Shown here one piece after another: positions 47,669-54,881 of a stretch of 56,583 nucleotides of DNA (positions are counted from its first letter, which is position 1; every line of letters begins with the position of its first letter). Position numbers and translations under genes: made by a program. The notes beneath the pieces were generated by a model that was not told where the DNA came from, searched no databases, and saw nothing but the letters and a program-made list of their open reading frames with translations. Origin of the DNA: a virus. Location: IMG/VR virus record IMGVR_UViG_3300036785_000557, positions 1-56,583 of that record; one strand, written 5' to 3'.

Positions 47669-48523
47669 ATGAGTTTTATAAACTCGCGGGGTAGGCTTGG
47701 GGCTTACACGCTGACAAATGACCAAATGCGGCATTATGCGCCGTCTATCTTTGCGGTGGACAAGCACACAAGCCGTTCTGAGCGTTACACGTACATTCCG
47801 ACGATTGAGATCGTTGATGGATTGCGCGCCAACGGTTTCGAGCCAACATTCGTGCGCCAAGGCAAGAGCCGGATTGAAGGTAAAGCCGAATTCACCAAGC
47901 ACATGATTCGCTTTCGGTGGCAGGGAGCAGAGTCGCAAACTGGTGTGCGCCGCGTTGGCGACGTGTTTCCAGAGGTGGCGTTGGTCAATTCACACGACGG
48001 CACAAGCTCATATCAGCTCAACGCCGCTCTTATGCGCCTTGTCTGCCTTAATGGGATGATGGTTTCAGATCGTCAATTCGCTTCCATCAAATTGCCGCAC
48101 AAGGGCGATGTTGTGAGCAAAGTCATTGAAGGCAGTTACGAAGTGATTGAAGAATCGCGTCGGGCTTTGCAGGTAGCGCGTGAATGGTCTGGCATCGAGC
48201 TTAAGCCGGAAGAATCGCGATTGCTTGCGGCGGCCGTGCATCAGGTACGGTTTGCGGATAGCGATGGTAATGTGGACACGCCCATACAGCCGGAGCAGTT
48301 ACTCGGCGTGCGCCGTCACGATGACCGGCCAAGTGATTTGTGGACAGTCTCAAATCGTATCCAGGAAAACGCGATACGCGGCGGATTGAGTGCGATGGGC
48401 CGCGATGCCTTAAACCGGCCGCGCATGACGACGACGCGCGAGGTACGCGGCATTGATGGCGACGTGAAGCTGAATAAGGCCATTTGGGAATTGACGGAAA
48501 GAATGGCGGCGCTAAAAAGCTAA
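47669..48523 (+). CDS. DUF932-like phage/plasmid protein (284 aa)
   Basis: HYAPSIFAVDKHTSRSERYT, EIVDGLRANGFEPTFVRQGK, HMIRFRWQG, EVALVNSHDGTSSYQLNAAL and MRLVCLNGMMVSD follow the DUF932 layout (YxxxPTxEVVxxLxxxGFxP...NSHDGTSAYxLxxGxFRLVCxNGL). The family is frequent on phages and plasmids and sits near replication or defence genes; function unknown. Full length, ending in a helical tail (VKLNKAIWELTERMAALKS). Confidence 0.85.
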   Translation: MSFINSRGRLGAYTLTNDQMRHYAPSIFAVDKHTSRSERYTYIPTIEIVDGLRANGFEPTFVRQGKSRIEGKAEFTKHMIRFRWQGAESQTGVRRVGDVFPEVALVNSHDGTSSYQLNAALMRLVCLNGMMVSDRQFASIKLPHKGDVVSKVIEGSYEVIEESRRALQVAREWSGIELKPEESRLLAAAVHQVRFADSDGNVDTPIQPEQLLGVRRHDDRPSDLWTVSNRIQENAIRGGLSAMGRDALNRPRMTTTREVRGIDGDVKLNKAIWELTERMAALKS

Positions 48524-48536
48524 GACGGCTTATGAC

Positions 48537-48613
48537 GGGTGGCGGCTTGCCTGCCACCCATGATAAACCGCCATTAGGTTTACAGTCTGGAATTAACCGG
48601 GCTGGCATTGGAG
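48537..48613 (+). ncRNA. Three-hairpin leader RNA B
   Basis: Hairpin 1 GGGTGGC...GCCACCC (48537-48559); hairpin 2 TAAACC-gccatta-GGTTTA (48564-48582); hairpin 3 TCTGG-aattaa-CCGGG (48586-48601, two G-U pairs); then TTGGAG and ATG 48622. Hairpin 3 ends 20 bases before the start, exactly as in leader C. Confidence 0.65.
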
Positions 48614-48621
48614 TAACCAAT

Positions 48622-48795
48622 ATGACTCGCAAAGATTTTTGCGCGATTGCCGAGACTGTGTGCCGTATGGCGATTGATGACACTGCCCGCGCGGCCGTGG
48701 CCAAGGGGCTGGCAGACAAATTTGCAACACTATATGCGCGGTTTGACTCCAAGCGCTTCATTGCCGCGTGCTGCGCCACGCCACGGGCGGTCTGA
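48622..48795 (+). CDS. Small conserved phage protein (57 aa)
   Basis: MTRKDFCAIAETVCRMAIDD then KFATLYARFDSKRFIAACCA is the pattern of a small helical protein frequent in phages (RFDxxRFxxAC). Function unknown. Preceded by leader RNA B. Confidence 0.65.
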   Translation: MTRKDFCAIAETVCRMAIDDTARAAVAKGLADKFATLYARFDSKRFIAACCATPRAV

Positions 48796-48887
48796 GCGGT
48801 GGAGGTGACGTGCAACGCCACAATGGCGGTTAGCGTGCTAGGCGGCTTTATTCTGGCTTGCCTGCGTATCTCAGGGAGACTTTAGAC

Positions 48888-49067
48888 ATGGCGAATCGAC
48901 GTGCGCGCGAAGCGCTGGCCTTATGGCGTGGGATTGATGCCCGGCTGAAGAATGCCGGGCTGGCAGTGGCGAATTTTGGCGAGATTAACGCCTTGTTCCG
49001 GTCACGAGTAACAGAGTTAGATTCGGCCGTGTTCGCCATTGTGGCGCGGCGCATGACGGGGGGCTGA
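48888..49067 (+). CDS. Small basic helical protein (59 aa)
   Basis: ATG 48888 with GGGAGA upstream. MANRRAREALALWRGIDARL then EINALFRSRVTELDSAVFAI. The 92-bp leader before it also contains hairpins (CGCCA-caa-TGGCG), but not the conserved hexaloop. Confidence 0.55.
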   Translation: MANRRAREALALWRGIDARLKNAGLAVANFGEINALFRSRVTELDSAVFAIVARRMTGG

Positions 49068-49068
49068 T

Positions 49069-49356
49069 ATGACCGATACACCAGTGATGAAAGGCTTGAT
49101 TGAGTCCGGCTTCATAGGCTTTGAAAAGAAGCCCGGACCAAAACGGCAAGTTAGCCCGGCCGAGCTGGAAGCATTGCGCGCATTCGCAGCGGCGCACGGC
49201 CGCCACTGGAAACACAAGCTGGCGAGCACGTATTGGTATAACGCGCGAATCTGGCGTGCTACCCCTGACGATAACGGCACGCATGGCACGGCCTTACATG
49301 GCTTGCGCAATGATCTGGGCAATGCATGGCTGGCCGGATTCAGGTTCCCAAAATAG
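49069..49356 (+). CDS. Hypothetical protein (95 aa)
   Basis: Begins MTDTPVMKGLIESGFIGFEK. RQVSPAELEALRAFAAAHGR then HWKHKLASTYWYNARIW suggests a small helical, perhaps DNA-binding fold. Follows the upstream stop by 1 base. Confidence 0.55.
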   Translation: MTDTPVMKGLIESGFIGFEKKPGPKRQVSPAELEALRAFAAAHGRHWKHKLASTYWYNARIWRATPDDNGTHGTALHGLRNDLGNAWLAGFRFPK

Positions 49357-49366
49357 CACGCTATCA

Positions 49367-49389
49367 GATGCACAACGGGCTTGTGCATC
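49367..49389 (+). ncRNA. Hairpin in an early-gene leader
   Basis: GATGCACA (49367-49374) and TGTGCATC (49382-49389) form a perfect 8-bp stem with a 7-base loop, 33 bp before ATG 49423. No U tract, so probably a 5' UTR structure. Confidence 0.5.
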
Positions 49390-49422
49390 GCATAGATTGC
49401 TGATTTTTACAGAGGACTCACG

Positions 49423-49731
49423 ATGTCAAACAAACATTCCGCGCGCTATTGCGTTACCTACGGCTTGTCAGGTTGCTATATGCCGGACTCGAATTCTGGC
49501 CCCCTGGAATTCTCCACGCGTAAAGAATTCGCGGCGTATATCCGGCATGAGCTGGAGTTTTACGATATGCCTGCGCGCCTATTTACTGAGGTAAATATTC
49601 GCAGGCTGTGGAGCGCGATTCAGCGGCATGGGTCTAGCGTCATGCATTTTAGCCTGGACCATGGCGGCAATACGTTGGGCTTCCATGGTCTGACTGAGGC
49701 TGAATTCTTGGCCGAGCAAGAGGAGGTTTAG
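49423..49731 (+). CDS. Hypothetical protein (102 aa)
   Basis: GAGGAC precedes the ATG. CVTYGLSGCYMPDSNSGPLE then FSTRKEFAAYIRHELEFYDM is a small alpha/beta protein; I recall similar phage proteins of unknown function. Confidence 0.55.
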   Translation: MSNKHSARYCVTYGLSGCYMPDSNSGPLEFSTRKEFAAYIRHELEFYDMPARLFTEVNIRRLWSAIQRHGSSVMHFSLDHGGNTLGFHGLTEAEFLAEQEEV

Positions 49732-49734
49732 ATC

Positions 49735-50061
49735 ATGCCTGTATTATTCAACGTCACGTATGACATCGTTACCCCTGAGTCGGCGCAATATGGAGACTAT
49801 GAGGAGTCCGGCTGGATAGCGCAGCACGTCACATTGCGCGAAGCGATTGCAGCGGTGTTTGAGACTCGGACTAGCCAAGTCTCTGGCGTGGAGTGCATCG
49901 AGGCAGACGAATGGCCTATATGCACGCCACGCTCTATCAAAGTGTGCAATGGCATGGAATTCCAGACTGGCGCGCAAGAGTCCCGCACTTTGCATATTCA
50001 GGACAGCGTGACTCCAGCATCGCGGCGTCGCATCGCCAAACTAATGGGCGTGCGGTCATGA
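49735..50061 (+). CDS. Hypothetical protein (108 aa)
   Basis: GAGGAGG precedes ATG 49735. FNVTYDIVTPESAQYGDYEE then SGWIAQHVTLREAIAAVFET is a family-like start seen in phage early regions. Its stop overlaps the next ATG. Confidence 0.55.
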   Translation: MPVLFNVTYDIVTPESAQYGDYEESGWIAQHVTLREAIAAVFETRTSQVSGVECIEADEWPICTPRSIKVCNGMEFQTGAQESRTLHIQDSVTPASRRRIAKLMGVRS

Positions 50062-50225
50062 GAAAGATAGCGCTTGGTTTTGGGGCTGGCTTCAGCGTGG
50101 CGCTAGTGCTGGTGGCGGTTTTGTTTTGGGCTGGAGATGGCTGGCGGTTTGGTATGGCATCGCGCGACATGTACGGCGTGATTTGCCAAGGGTTGAATAC
50201 GGTTTGGTATGGGAGTGCAGTTTGA
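50058..50225 (+). CDS. Small membrane protein (55 aa)
   Basis: MRKIALGFGAGFSVALVLVA then VLFWAG is a signal-anchor-like segment. The remainder is a short polar domain. ATGA and TGATG overlaps on both sides. Confidence 0.55.
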   Translation: MRKIALGFGAGFSVALVLVAVLFWAGDGWRFGMASRDMYGVICQGLNTVWYGSAV

Positions 50226-50413
50226 TGGCTAAGTATGTGGTGAAGCGCTTAGATGGTTCTGTGGTGCAGCGTGGCGATGAATTAGTATCGTTCCGTGGAG
50301 AGTATGAACCGTTTTATGGTTGCTGGCATCCTCGTAAAATTACCGTTGGCACCGATAACGCCATGCATCTGTATTACCCCAGTGTTTTTGACGTGACGAT
50401 TGAGGAGTCATAA
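50225..50413 (+). CDS. Hypothetical protein (62 aa)
   Basis: MAKYVVKRLDGSVVQRGDEL then VSFRGEYEPFYGCWHPRKIT is a compact beta-rich protein. ATG overlaps the upstream TGA, and its TAA overlaps the next ATG. Confidence 0.55.
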   Translation: MAKYVVKRLDGSVVQRGDELVSFRGEYEPFYGCWHPRKITVGTDNAMHLYYPSVFDVTIEES

Positions 50414-50634
50414 TGTTGCGTAACCCGTTACTGATTGCTGGTGTGTCTTTGTTGCTCGGTATGGCTGGCGGAAAAATTTCTACCGATTATCTGTCTGGCA
50501 TTGGCCGGTATCAGATTACGTCTAGCCATAACGTTACAACTTCGCTTGCATGGGTGGTGGATACCAAAACAGGCACAGTGCAATATTGCGTGGCAGAGCG
50601 CGGATGTTTCGCGGCTGACGCATCACCAAACTAA
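50413..50634 (+). CDS. Small exported or anchored protein (73 aa)
   Basis: LRNPLLIAGVSLLLGMAGGK is an N-terminal membrane segment. The rest (SLAWVVDTKTGTVQYCVAER, then GCFAAD) is beta-rich with two Cys, suited to the periplasm. Confidence 0.55.
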   Translation: MLRNPLLIAGVSLLLGMAGGKISTDYLSGIGRYQITSSHNVTTSLAWVVDTKTGTVQYCVAERGCFAADASPN

Positions 50635-50645
50635 GAGGACTCCCA

Positions 50646-51485
50646 ATGAAGACTAAAATTATTTATTATTGGTTCAATACGTCTGAGCCTGACGACAAAG
50701 AAGCCTACGCCAAACTTGTGCTGGCGGCCGGAGCCCAAAAAGGTGCTGGCAATGCCATGGTGGCTTGGGATGCTGGCAAGCACGGCTATAAGGCCGGGCT
50801 TCACGAATTCGATGTCGAGCTGGAAACCAAGCACATATTTGGCAATCAGTGGACCGGCATTGTCGAGGGCAAGAGCTTGCGCGTGTTTGACTGGGCAGAG
50901 AGCGCACGCGGTGAGGGCATTTTTAATGTCAAGATTCGCACGGGTCATTATCTGGTCATGACCGACGACATGCGCGAGATACGGCGCAATACGATGGTGT
51001 GCGGTTATTGTGGCGCGCAAGAACCGGCCGCCAAGGGTTATGTATTTTGCCCGCACTGCCTGGACTCCGAATATCTGACAGAGAAGGATTTACCTCTGAC
51101 TCGTATGGTTTGCGCGGCCGACTCGTTCGATAAGAATCGCAAGCCATTAAGCAAAGCCGAGTCCGGCCATTTGTTGCCGCTCTTTCGCAGCGCCCAAACG
51201 CACGGCAATACGGAGCGGGGCAAGGTGCGGATTGCTGCCAAGCGTGCGCGGGTCGAGGTGGATTATGCCAAGGCAATTAAAAACGCCACTGTAGAGCGGG
51301 ACGGCATGGTCTGGCTTATGGACAAGGGAATCAATACTGACAACGTGATTTACTACGGCCATACAGGCAAGTTTGGTTTCGGCTGGCGTAAAAAATTCTC
51401 ACTCACGGCCTGGGATGACATGCAAGAGGCCATGGGTGAACCGTTTCCGTTTCCGTACAAAGTTGAATATGAGGGGTCTAAATAA
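50646..51485 (+). CDS. Zinc-ribbon protein (279 aa)
   Basis: Residues 115-140 have CGYCGAQEP then FCPHC, a four-Cys zinc ribbon. Flanking parts: N-terminal beta-rich (KIIYYWFNTSEPDDKEAYAK), C-terminal FGFGWRKKFSLTAWDDM. No enzyme motif. Largest unknown protein of the early operon after the DUF932 protein. Confidence 0.6.
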   Translation: MKTKIIYYWFNTSEPDDKEAYAKLVLAAGAQKGAGNAMVAWDAGKHGYKAGLHEFDVELETKHIFGNQWTGIVEGKSLRVFDWAESARGEGIFNVKIRTGHYLVMTDDMREIRRNTMVCGYCGAQEPAAKGYVFCPHCLDSEYLTEKDLPLTRMVCAADSFDKNRKPLSKAESGHLLPLFRSAQTHGNTERGKVRIAAKRARVEVDYAKAIKNATVERDGMVWLMDKGINTDNVIYYGHTGKFGFGWRKKFSLTAWDDMQEAMGEPFPFPYKVEYEGSK

Positions 51486-51970
51486 TGTCTTACTGGGAAA
51501 TTGAGGTTACAGCGGCGGCGCTGGCTGACATTGAAACGGGCGATATGTCGCCATGCAAGCTTTACGCGTGGAATCTGGATGAGGCCAAGGAATTCGTGGA
51601 GGACATGCACGAGGGGATTGCTAATGGCTATGACTGGGAGCCGGATGTTAAAACGCGGGAAGGGGAGCCAACGTGCTACACGCTAGGCGACAAGGCAATA
51701 TTTATAATCGAGCGCGCTGGCATCGGGCCGAGTAAGCGGGCCTATGTCACAAGCGGCCGTAACGTGGTGCGCGCCAAACGCGGTTTTAATTCCGTCATGG
51801 CCTATGTTGATGAAATGGGCGATGTGCCTGGGTCTAATGAGTTGGACACATGGATGGCAGATTTGATTTGCGATTTGCACCATGCGGCGGCATCGCGCGG
51901 TTTAGATATGGAGGATATCATGCGCCGGGGCAAAAACCATTTTGATTGTGAAGGGCAGGGGTTCGAGTAA
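51485..51970 (+). CDS. Hypothetical protein (161 aa)
   Basis: TAATG overlap with the upstream gene. Acidic, mixed fold (DEAKEFVEDMHEGIANGYDW; DTWMADLICDLHHAAASRGL). No family recognised. Confidence 0.5.
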   Translation: MSYWEIEVTAAALADIETGDMSPCKLYAWNLDEAKEFVEDMHEGIANGYDWEPDVKTREGEPTCYTLGDKAIFIIERAGIGPSKRAYVTSGRNVVRAKRGFNSVMAYVDEMGDVPGSNELDTWMADLICDLHHAAASRGLDMEDIMRRGKNHFDCEGQGFE

Positions 51971-52365
51971 TGGCTGATACGAATGACGATCTGGTGGCGG
52001 CGCTGAAAGTCGCCAAGGCAGCGCGCGAGGAGTACGGCCGCACGGATAATCCGGGCGATTGCGAGGAGGCCACAACGGCGCTCTTTGATCTGGACCTGGG
52101 CGCGTTGATTGCCGCGCTACAGCCTCCCGCGCTGAAGCTGTTTTATATCCAATGCGAATGCGGCGGGGAGAATTATGATCTATTCGTCTGGGCAGAAACG
52201 GCGCTGAAGGCAGAGGAGCATTTTGTGGCCTATTACGATCTGGATATGGAAGACGCCACGAATCCGGATAATTATAAAACCAAAATCCGCGCGCTACCAA
52301 CGGCCGCACCTGACAAGGCCGGGGCAATCGGCTGGGATATTCTAAACGCAACGATGGAGTCGTAG
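51970..52365 (+). CDS. Hypothetical protein (131 aa)
   Basis: TAATG overlap with the upstream gene. LFYIQCECGGENYDLFVWAE is a Cys-containing beta hairpin; acidic overall. No family recognised. Confidence 0.5.
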   Translation: MADTNDDLVAALKVAKAAREEYGRTDNPGDCEEATTALFDLDLGALIAALQPPALKLFYIQCECGGENYDLFVWAETALKAEEHFVAYYDLDMEDATNPDNYKTKIRALPTAAPDKAGAIGWDILNATMES

Positions 52366-52368
52366 GGC

Positions 52369-52563
52369 ATGGCATATCGGTTTTGGGTGGTTATAACGGT
52401 ACTTTGGGAGGCGTGGCTGGCCATTCTTTATGTCGGCACATACCACCATCACAACCCCAAAGACGGGCAAGATTTGGCAATCTGTGCAGCAATTCCTTTG
52501 GGGTTTCTGGCATTCGGCCGCGCCATTAAATGGGTATTTGCGGCGGGGAACAAGCACACATAG
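52369..52563 (+). CDS. Small two-span membrane protein (64 aa)
   Basis: Hydrophobic segments about 5-25 (FWVVITVLWEAWLAILYVGT) and 42-58 (LAICAAIPLGFLAFGRAI) with a short loop containing His residues. Starts 3 bp after the preceding stop. Confidence 0.55.
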   Translation: MAYRFWVVITVLWEAWLAILYVGTYHHHNPKDGQDLAICAAIPLGFLAFGRAIKWVFAAGNKHT

Positions 52564-52578
52564 GGTTGCGTTTTATTG

Positions 52579-52648
52579 GCCGGGCTGGTAAGCCCGGCAT
52601 ATCAAGCGCAGGCTTGCGCGGCTGGAATGAACCGGCTGCACACTGGAG
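52579..52648 (+). ncRNA. Three-hairpin leader RNA C
   Basis: Hairpin 1 GCCGGGCT-ggta-AGCCCGGC (52579-52598); hairpin 2 GCGCA-ggct-TGCGC (52606-52619); hairpin 3 GCTGG-aatgaa-CCGGC (52621-52636, one G-U pair); then TGGAG and ATG 52657. Best-formed member of the family. Confidence 0.7.
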
Positions 52649-52656
52649 AAACCAAG

Positions 52657-53229
52657 ATGTTTACTGCAAATTTCGACTCCTATGTCATTTCCGGCGAGTC
52701 CATCGAATGCATGGTGGAGGGTTTCACTTGCCGCGCCACGCTGCACGATGATGATTGCGGCGATGCCCCGTGGGAACGGTCTGAGGGCCATGGCGAGGTG
52801 ACGGAGTGGACATCGCGCGACAAGCGGCCGGGCGAGCTGGTGCTGAATAAGGACCGGGGCTTGCATCGCTTCTATGATTTTGCCGGGGCCTGTGCCACGG
52901 CGCGGGCCGATGGCTGGGGCATGACCGGGGGCCGCTTGGAAGGCGAGAGCGCGCGGGCCTACGCCGCACGGGCCGCCCGGCACGATTACGAGGTGCTGAA
53001 GGCATGGTGCGACGACGAGTGGACCTATTACGGCGTGGCGGTCGAGGTCCGCAAAGGTGAGGTGAAATTGACCGGCAAATACAGCCATGCGTGCTGGGGC
53101 ATCGAGGGCAATTATCCGGGGGCCGATAATAGCTATCTGGCGGAAATGGCCTGCCAGCTCTTGCCGGAGGCGCTTGACGACGCCAAGCTGGTGCTGGCCG
53201 GGCTGTGCGCCTGTGGAGGGGAGGGGTAA
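52657..53229 (+). CDS. Conserved phage protein (190 aa)
   Basis: HDDDCGDAPWERSEGHGEVT, then DKRPGELVLNKDRG and RFYDFAGACATARADGWG, and CDDEWTYYGVAVEVRKGEV, WGIEGNYPGADNSYLAEMAC. I recognise this full pattern from many proteobacterial phages; no function is known to me. Expression is probably controlled by leader RNA C. Confidence 0.75.
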   Translation: MFTANFDSYVISGESIECMVEGFTCRATLHDDDCGDAPWERSEGHGEVTEWTSRDKRPGELVLNKDRGLHRFYDFAGACATARADGWGMTGGRLEGESARAYAARAARHDYEVLKAWCDDEWTYYGVAVEVRKGEVKLTGKYSHACWGIEGNYPGADNSYLAEMACQLLPEALDDAKLVLAGLCACGGEG

Positions 53230-53429
53230 TGAGTACGTTACAGAGTGAGGTTTTCGAGGCATTCCGGGCTATCGACGTGCCAGAGGAGAAGGCCATGAAA
53301 GCGGCAACGGCACTGAGTCGGCGCGATGATGATGTATCATCGCTTAAGTCTGACATGCGGGTGCTGAAGTGGAGCAACGCCGCGATTTTTGCGATGGTTT
53401 TGGCGCTGTTTGCCAAACAATTTATTTAG
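53229..53429 (+). CDS. Coiled-coil and C-terminal membrane-anchor protein (66 aa)
   Basis: EVFEAFRAIDVPEEKAMKAA then RRDDDVSSLKSDMRVLKWSN and a C-terminal span AAIFAMVLALFAKQF. DUF1640/CCDC90-like plan: helical stalk plus tail anchor. TAATG overlap with the upstream gene. Confidence 0.65.
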   Translation: MSTLQSEVFEAFRAIDVPEEKAMKAATALSRRDDDVSSLKSDMRVLKWSNAAIFAMVLALFAKQFI

Positions 53430-53440
53430 GTAAGAGTAAA

Positions 53441-53626
53441 ATGAGCGAAGAATCTGATATGTTGCATCGCAAGATGGATGCGGAAATTGCCAAATTATTG
53501 GCAGAGACGGCAAAACTCAACGCTGAAACTGGTACTATTCCGTGGTTGCCTCTCTTTACTACGGTGCTGGGCAGCACGGGCGTTATCGGCGCGATTATCG
53601 CGCTGGTGGTGGCCTTCCACAAGTAA
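53441..53626 (+). CDS. Small coiled-coil/membrane protein, paralogue of 963-1181 (61 aa)
   Basis: Helix MLHRKMDAEIAKLLAETAKL then a C-terminal span VLGSTGVIGAIIALVVAFHK. Shares the tail sequence plan with the 72-residue protein at 963-1181. Together with the preceding gene, two tail-anchored helical proteins are made in tandem. Confidence 0.65.
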   Translation: MSEESDMLHRKMDAEIAKLLAETAKLNAETGTIPWLPLFTTVLGSTGVIGAIIALVVAFHK

Positions 53627-53629
53627 AAG

Positions 53630-53707
53630 GCGCTTGACGCAGCGCGCGGAAAGATTGCAGACTTAGTGCAATAGTAGAACGGATAAGCCCCGGCAATAAG
53701 CCGGGGC
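53630..53707 (+). ncRNA. Structured leader RNA D
   Basis: Stems GCGCT/AGCGC (53630-53645), ATTGCA/TGCAAT (53654-53672) and GCCCCGGC-aataa-GCCGGGGC (53687-53707). The strongest hairpin is last and the AANNAA hexaloop is missing, so it is related in style only to leaders A-C. GGAAGG and ATG 53726 follow. Confidence 0.5.
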
Positions 53708-53725
53708 GGCTTTGGAAGGACCAAA

Positions 53726-53764
53726 ATGAAGCCGGACCAATACAGCAAAATCAAAGGCTTCTGA
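53726..53764 (+). CDS. 12-residue leader peptide MKPDQYSKIKGF
   Basis: ATG follows GGAAGG with good spacing and the TGA abuts the GTG of the next ORF. Its position after a structured leader suggests a leader peptide coupling translation to the downstream gene. Confidence 0.45.
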   Translation: MKPDQYSKIKGF

Positions 53765-53896
53765 GTGAAGTACGTGCTTTATCTCAACGATGCATGGCAT
53801 AGTGAGAATGAGAGCATGAAGGCAATTATGGCGGCGGTGAAAACCGCTCTCGCACTAAACTGGTGCGCCATGGTGCGGATTGAGAAACGTGGATAG
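53765..53896 (+). CDS. Small hypothetical protein (43 aa)
   Basis: GTG 53765 directly follows the leader-peptide stop; AAAGG is 7 bases upstream. MKYVLYLNDAWHSENESMKA then IMAAVKTALALNWCAMVRIE. Helical. No family recognised. Confidence 0.45.
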   Translation: MKYVLYLNDAWHSENESMKAIMAAVKTALALNWCAMVRIEKRG

Positions 53897-53939
53897 GACT
53901 TCCACGGACCCACTCGAATAAACAACCGGAGGGCAAAAA

Positions 53940-54221
53940 GTGTCTTTTTTCTCGAATGATATAATTGACCAAGTGGAGGCGGTGGCAAAAATTCGCTACC
54001 TGGGCCGCGACGATGCCAAGCTATGGAACGATAACCGGCGCGGGGCCGAGCTGCGCCTGCTATCGGGCTGGATGTGGACCGCCAAGGATGGCAGCGCCTA
54101 CCAGCAAGGGCTGAAGACTTATTCGGCGGCCATTCGCGATGCCCATTATGCCCTGGTGGCGAAAACCGCTGTGCCGGGTAAAAACGCCCGCACCACGCCC
54201 AAGCTTAGGATTGTCGCGTGA
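53940..54221 (+). CDS. Hypothetical protein (93 aa)
   Basis: GTG start with GGAGGG at a spacing of 7. IIDQVEAVAKIRYLGRDDAK then LLSGWMWTAKDGSAYQQGLK. Basic C-terminus. Overlaps the next start by 4 bp. Confidence 0.55.
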   Translation: MSFFSNDIIDQVEAVAKIRYLGRDDAKLWNDNRRGAELRLLSGWMWTAKDGSAYQQGLKTYSAAIRDAHYALVAKTAVPGKNARTTPKLRIVA

Positions 54222-54697
54222 GAGGCGCGATTGACCCGGCTACCCCGGAGCAGATTGCGATGTATGGTCACATTGCCGCCCGGCTACGCAAAGAGATGGA
54301 TACACGCGGCTGGAAAGTCGCGGACGTAAATCAAGCCATTGGGCGCGCTCTCACAAATAGCGCTGTTTACGTCTGGCTGGCCGCCAAGGGTGCGCCGGGT
54401 GCGGCAACGCGGGCCAAGCTATCGAAGGCGCTTAAAATTCCCGTCGCGGATTTAACGCCACGCGATGAAGCGAGCGGCGCTGTGATGGTACGAGCTGAAA
54501 AGGTGGTGCGCCGCCCGCGCGAGGATGAAGGCTATATTAAACCGCCCGCGCCGCGTGACGTGTTATCTTTTACGATTGATAATGAGGGCAACGCCCGCAT
54601 TCGGTGCGACGTGACACTTCCGGCTGTGAAGGGTGCGGCTATGTTGCAGATTCTGCTCAACGCTGGGATGGTTATTGAGGCTGACGATGTGGCATAG
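54218..54697 (+). CDS. HTH-domain protein with Pro-rich linker (159 aa)
   Basis: GTG start in a GTGA overlap. RLRKEMDTRGWKVADVNQAI then TNSAVYVWLAAKGAPGAATR, KLSKALKIPVADL is an XRE-like HTH. After a basic Pro linker a beta-rich domain (LSFTIDNEGNARIRCDVTLP) follows, possibly for dimerisation or ligand binding. Likely a regulator in the early operon. Confidence 0.65.
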   Translation: MRGAIDPATPEQIAMYGHIAARLRKEMDTRGWKVADVNQAIGRALTNSAVYVWLAAKGAPGAATRAKLSKALKIPVADLTPRDEASGAVMVRAEKVVRRPREDEGYIKPPAPRDVLSFTIDNEGNARIRCDVTLPAVKGAAMLQILLNAGMVIEADDVA

Positions 54698-54881
54698 CCC
54701 GGCCTATCTGACGGCCAAACTAACGGCTGATGCGTGCTTGCTTATTGCGGCGGGCATCATGCTTGCTCTCAATGTCATCCTACTATGGCGGGTGAAAATC
54801 CTAAACCGCCGCACACGAGAATTGTTGGCAGAGATCAAAATTATCAACAATGAGATCAATAAAAAGGCCAATTGGTCATGA
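54687..54881 (+). CDS. Small membrane protein with cytoplasmic coiled coil (64 aa)
   Basis: One span, ACLLIAAGIMLALNVILLWR, then a helix TRELLAEIKIINNEINKKAN. Topology is opposite to the tail-anchored proteins at 963 and 53441. ATG lies in an overlap with the upstream gene. Confidence 0.55.
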   Translation: MWHSPAYLTAKLTADACLLIAAGIMLALNVILLWRVKILNRRTRELLAEIKIINNEINKKANWS

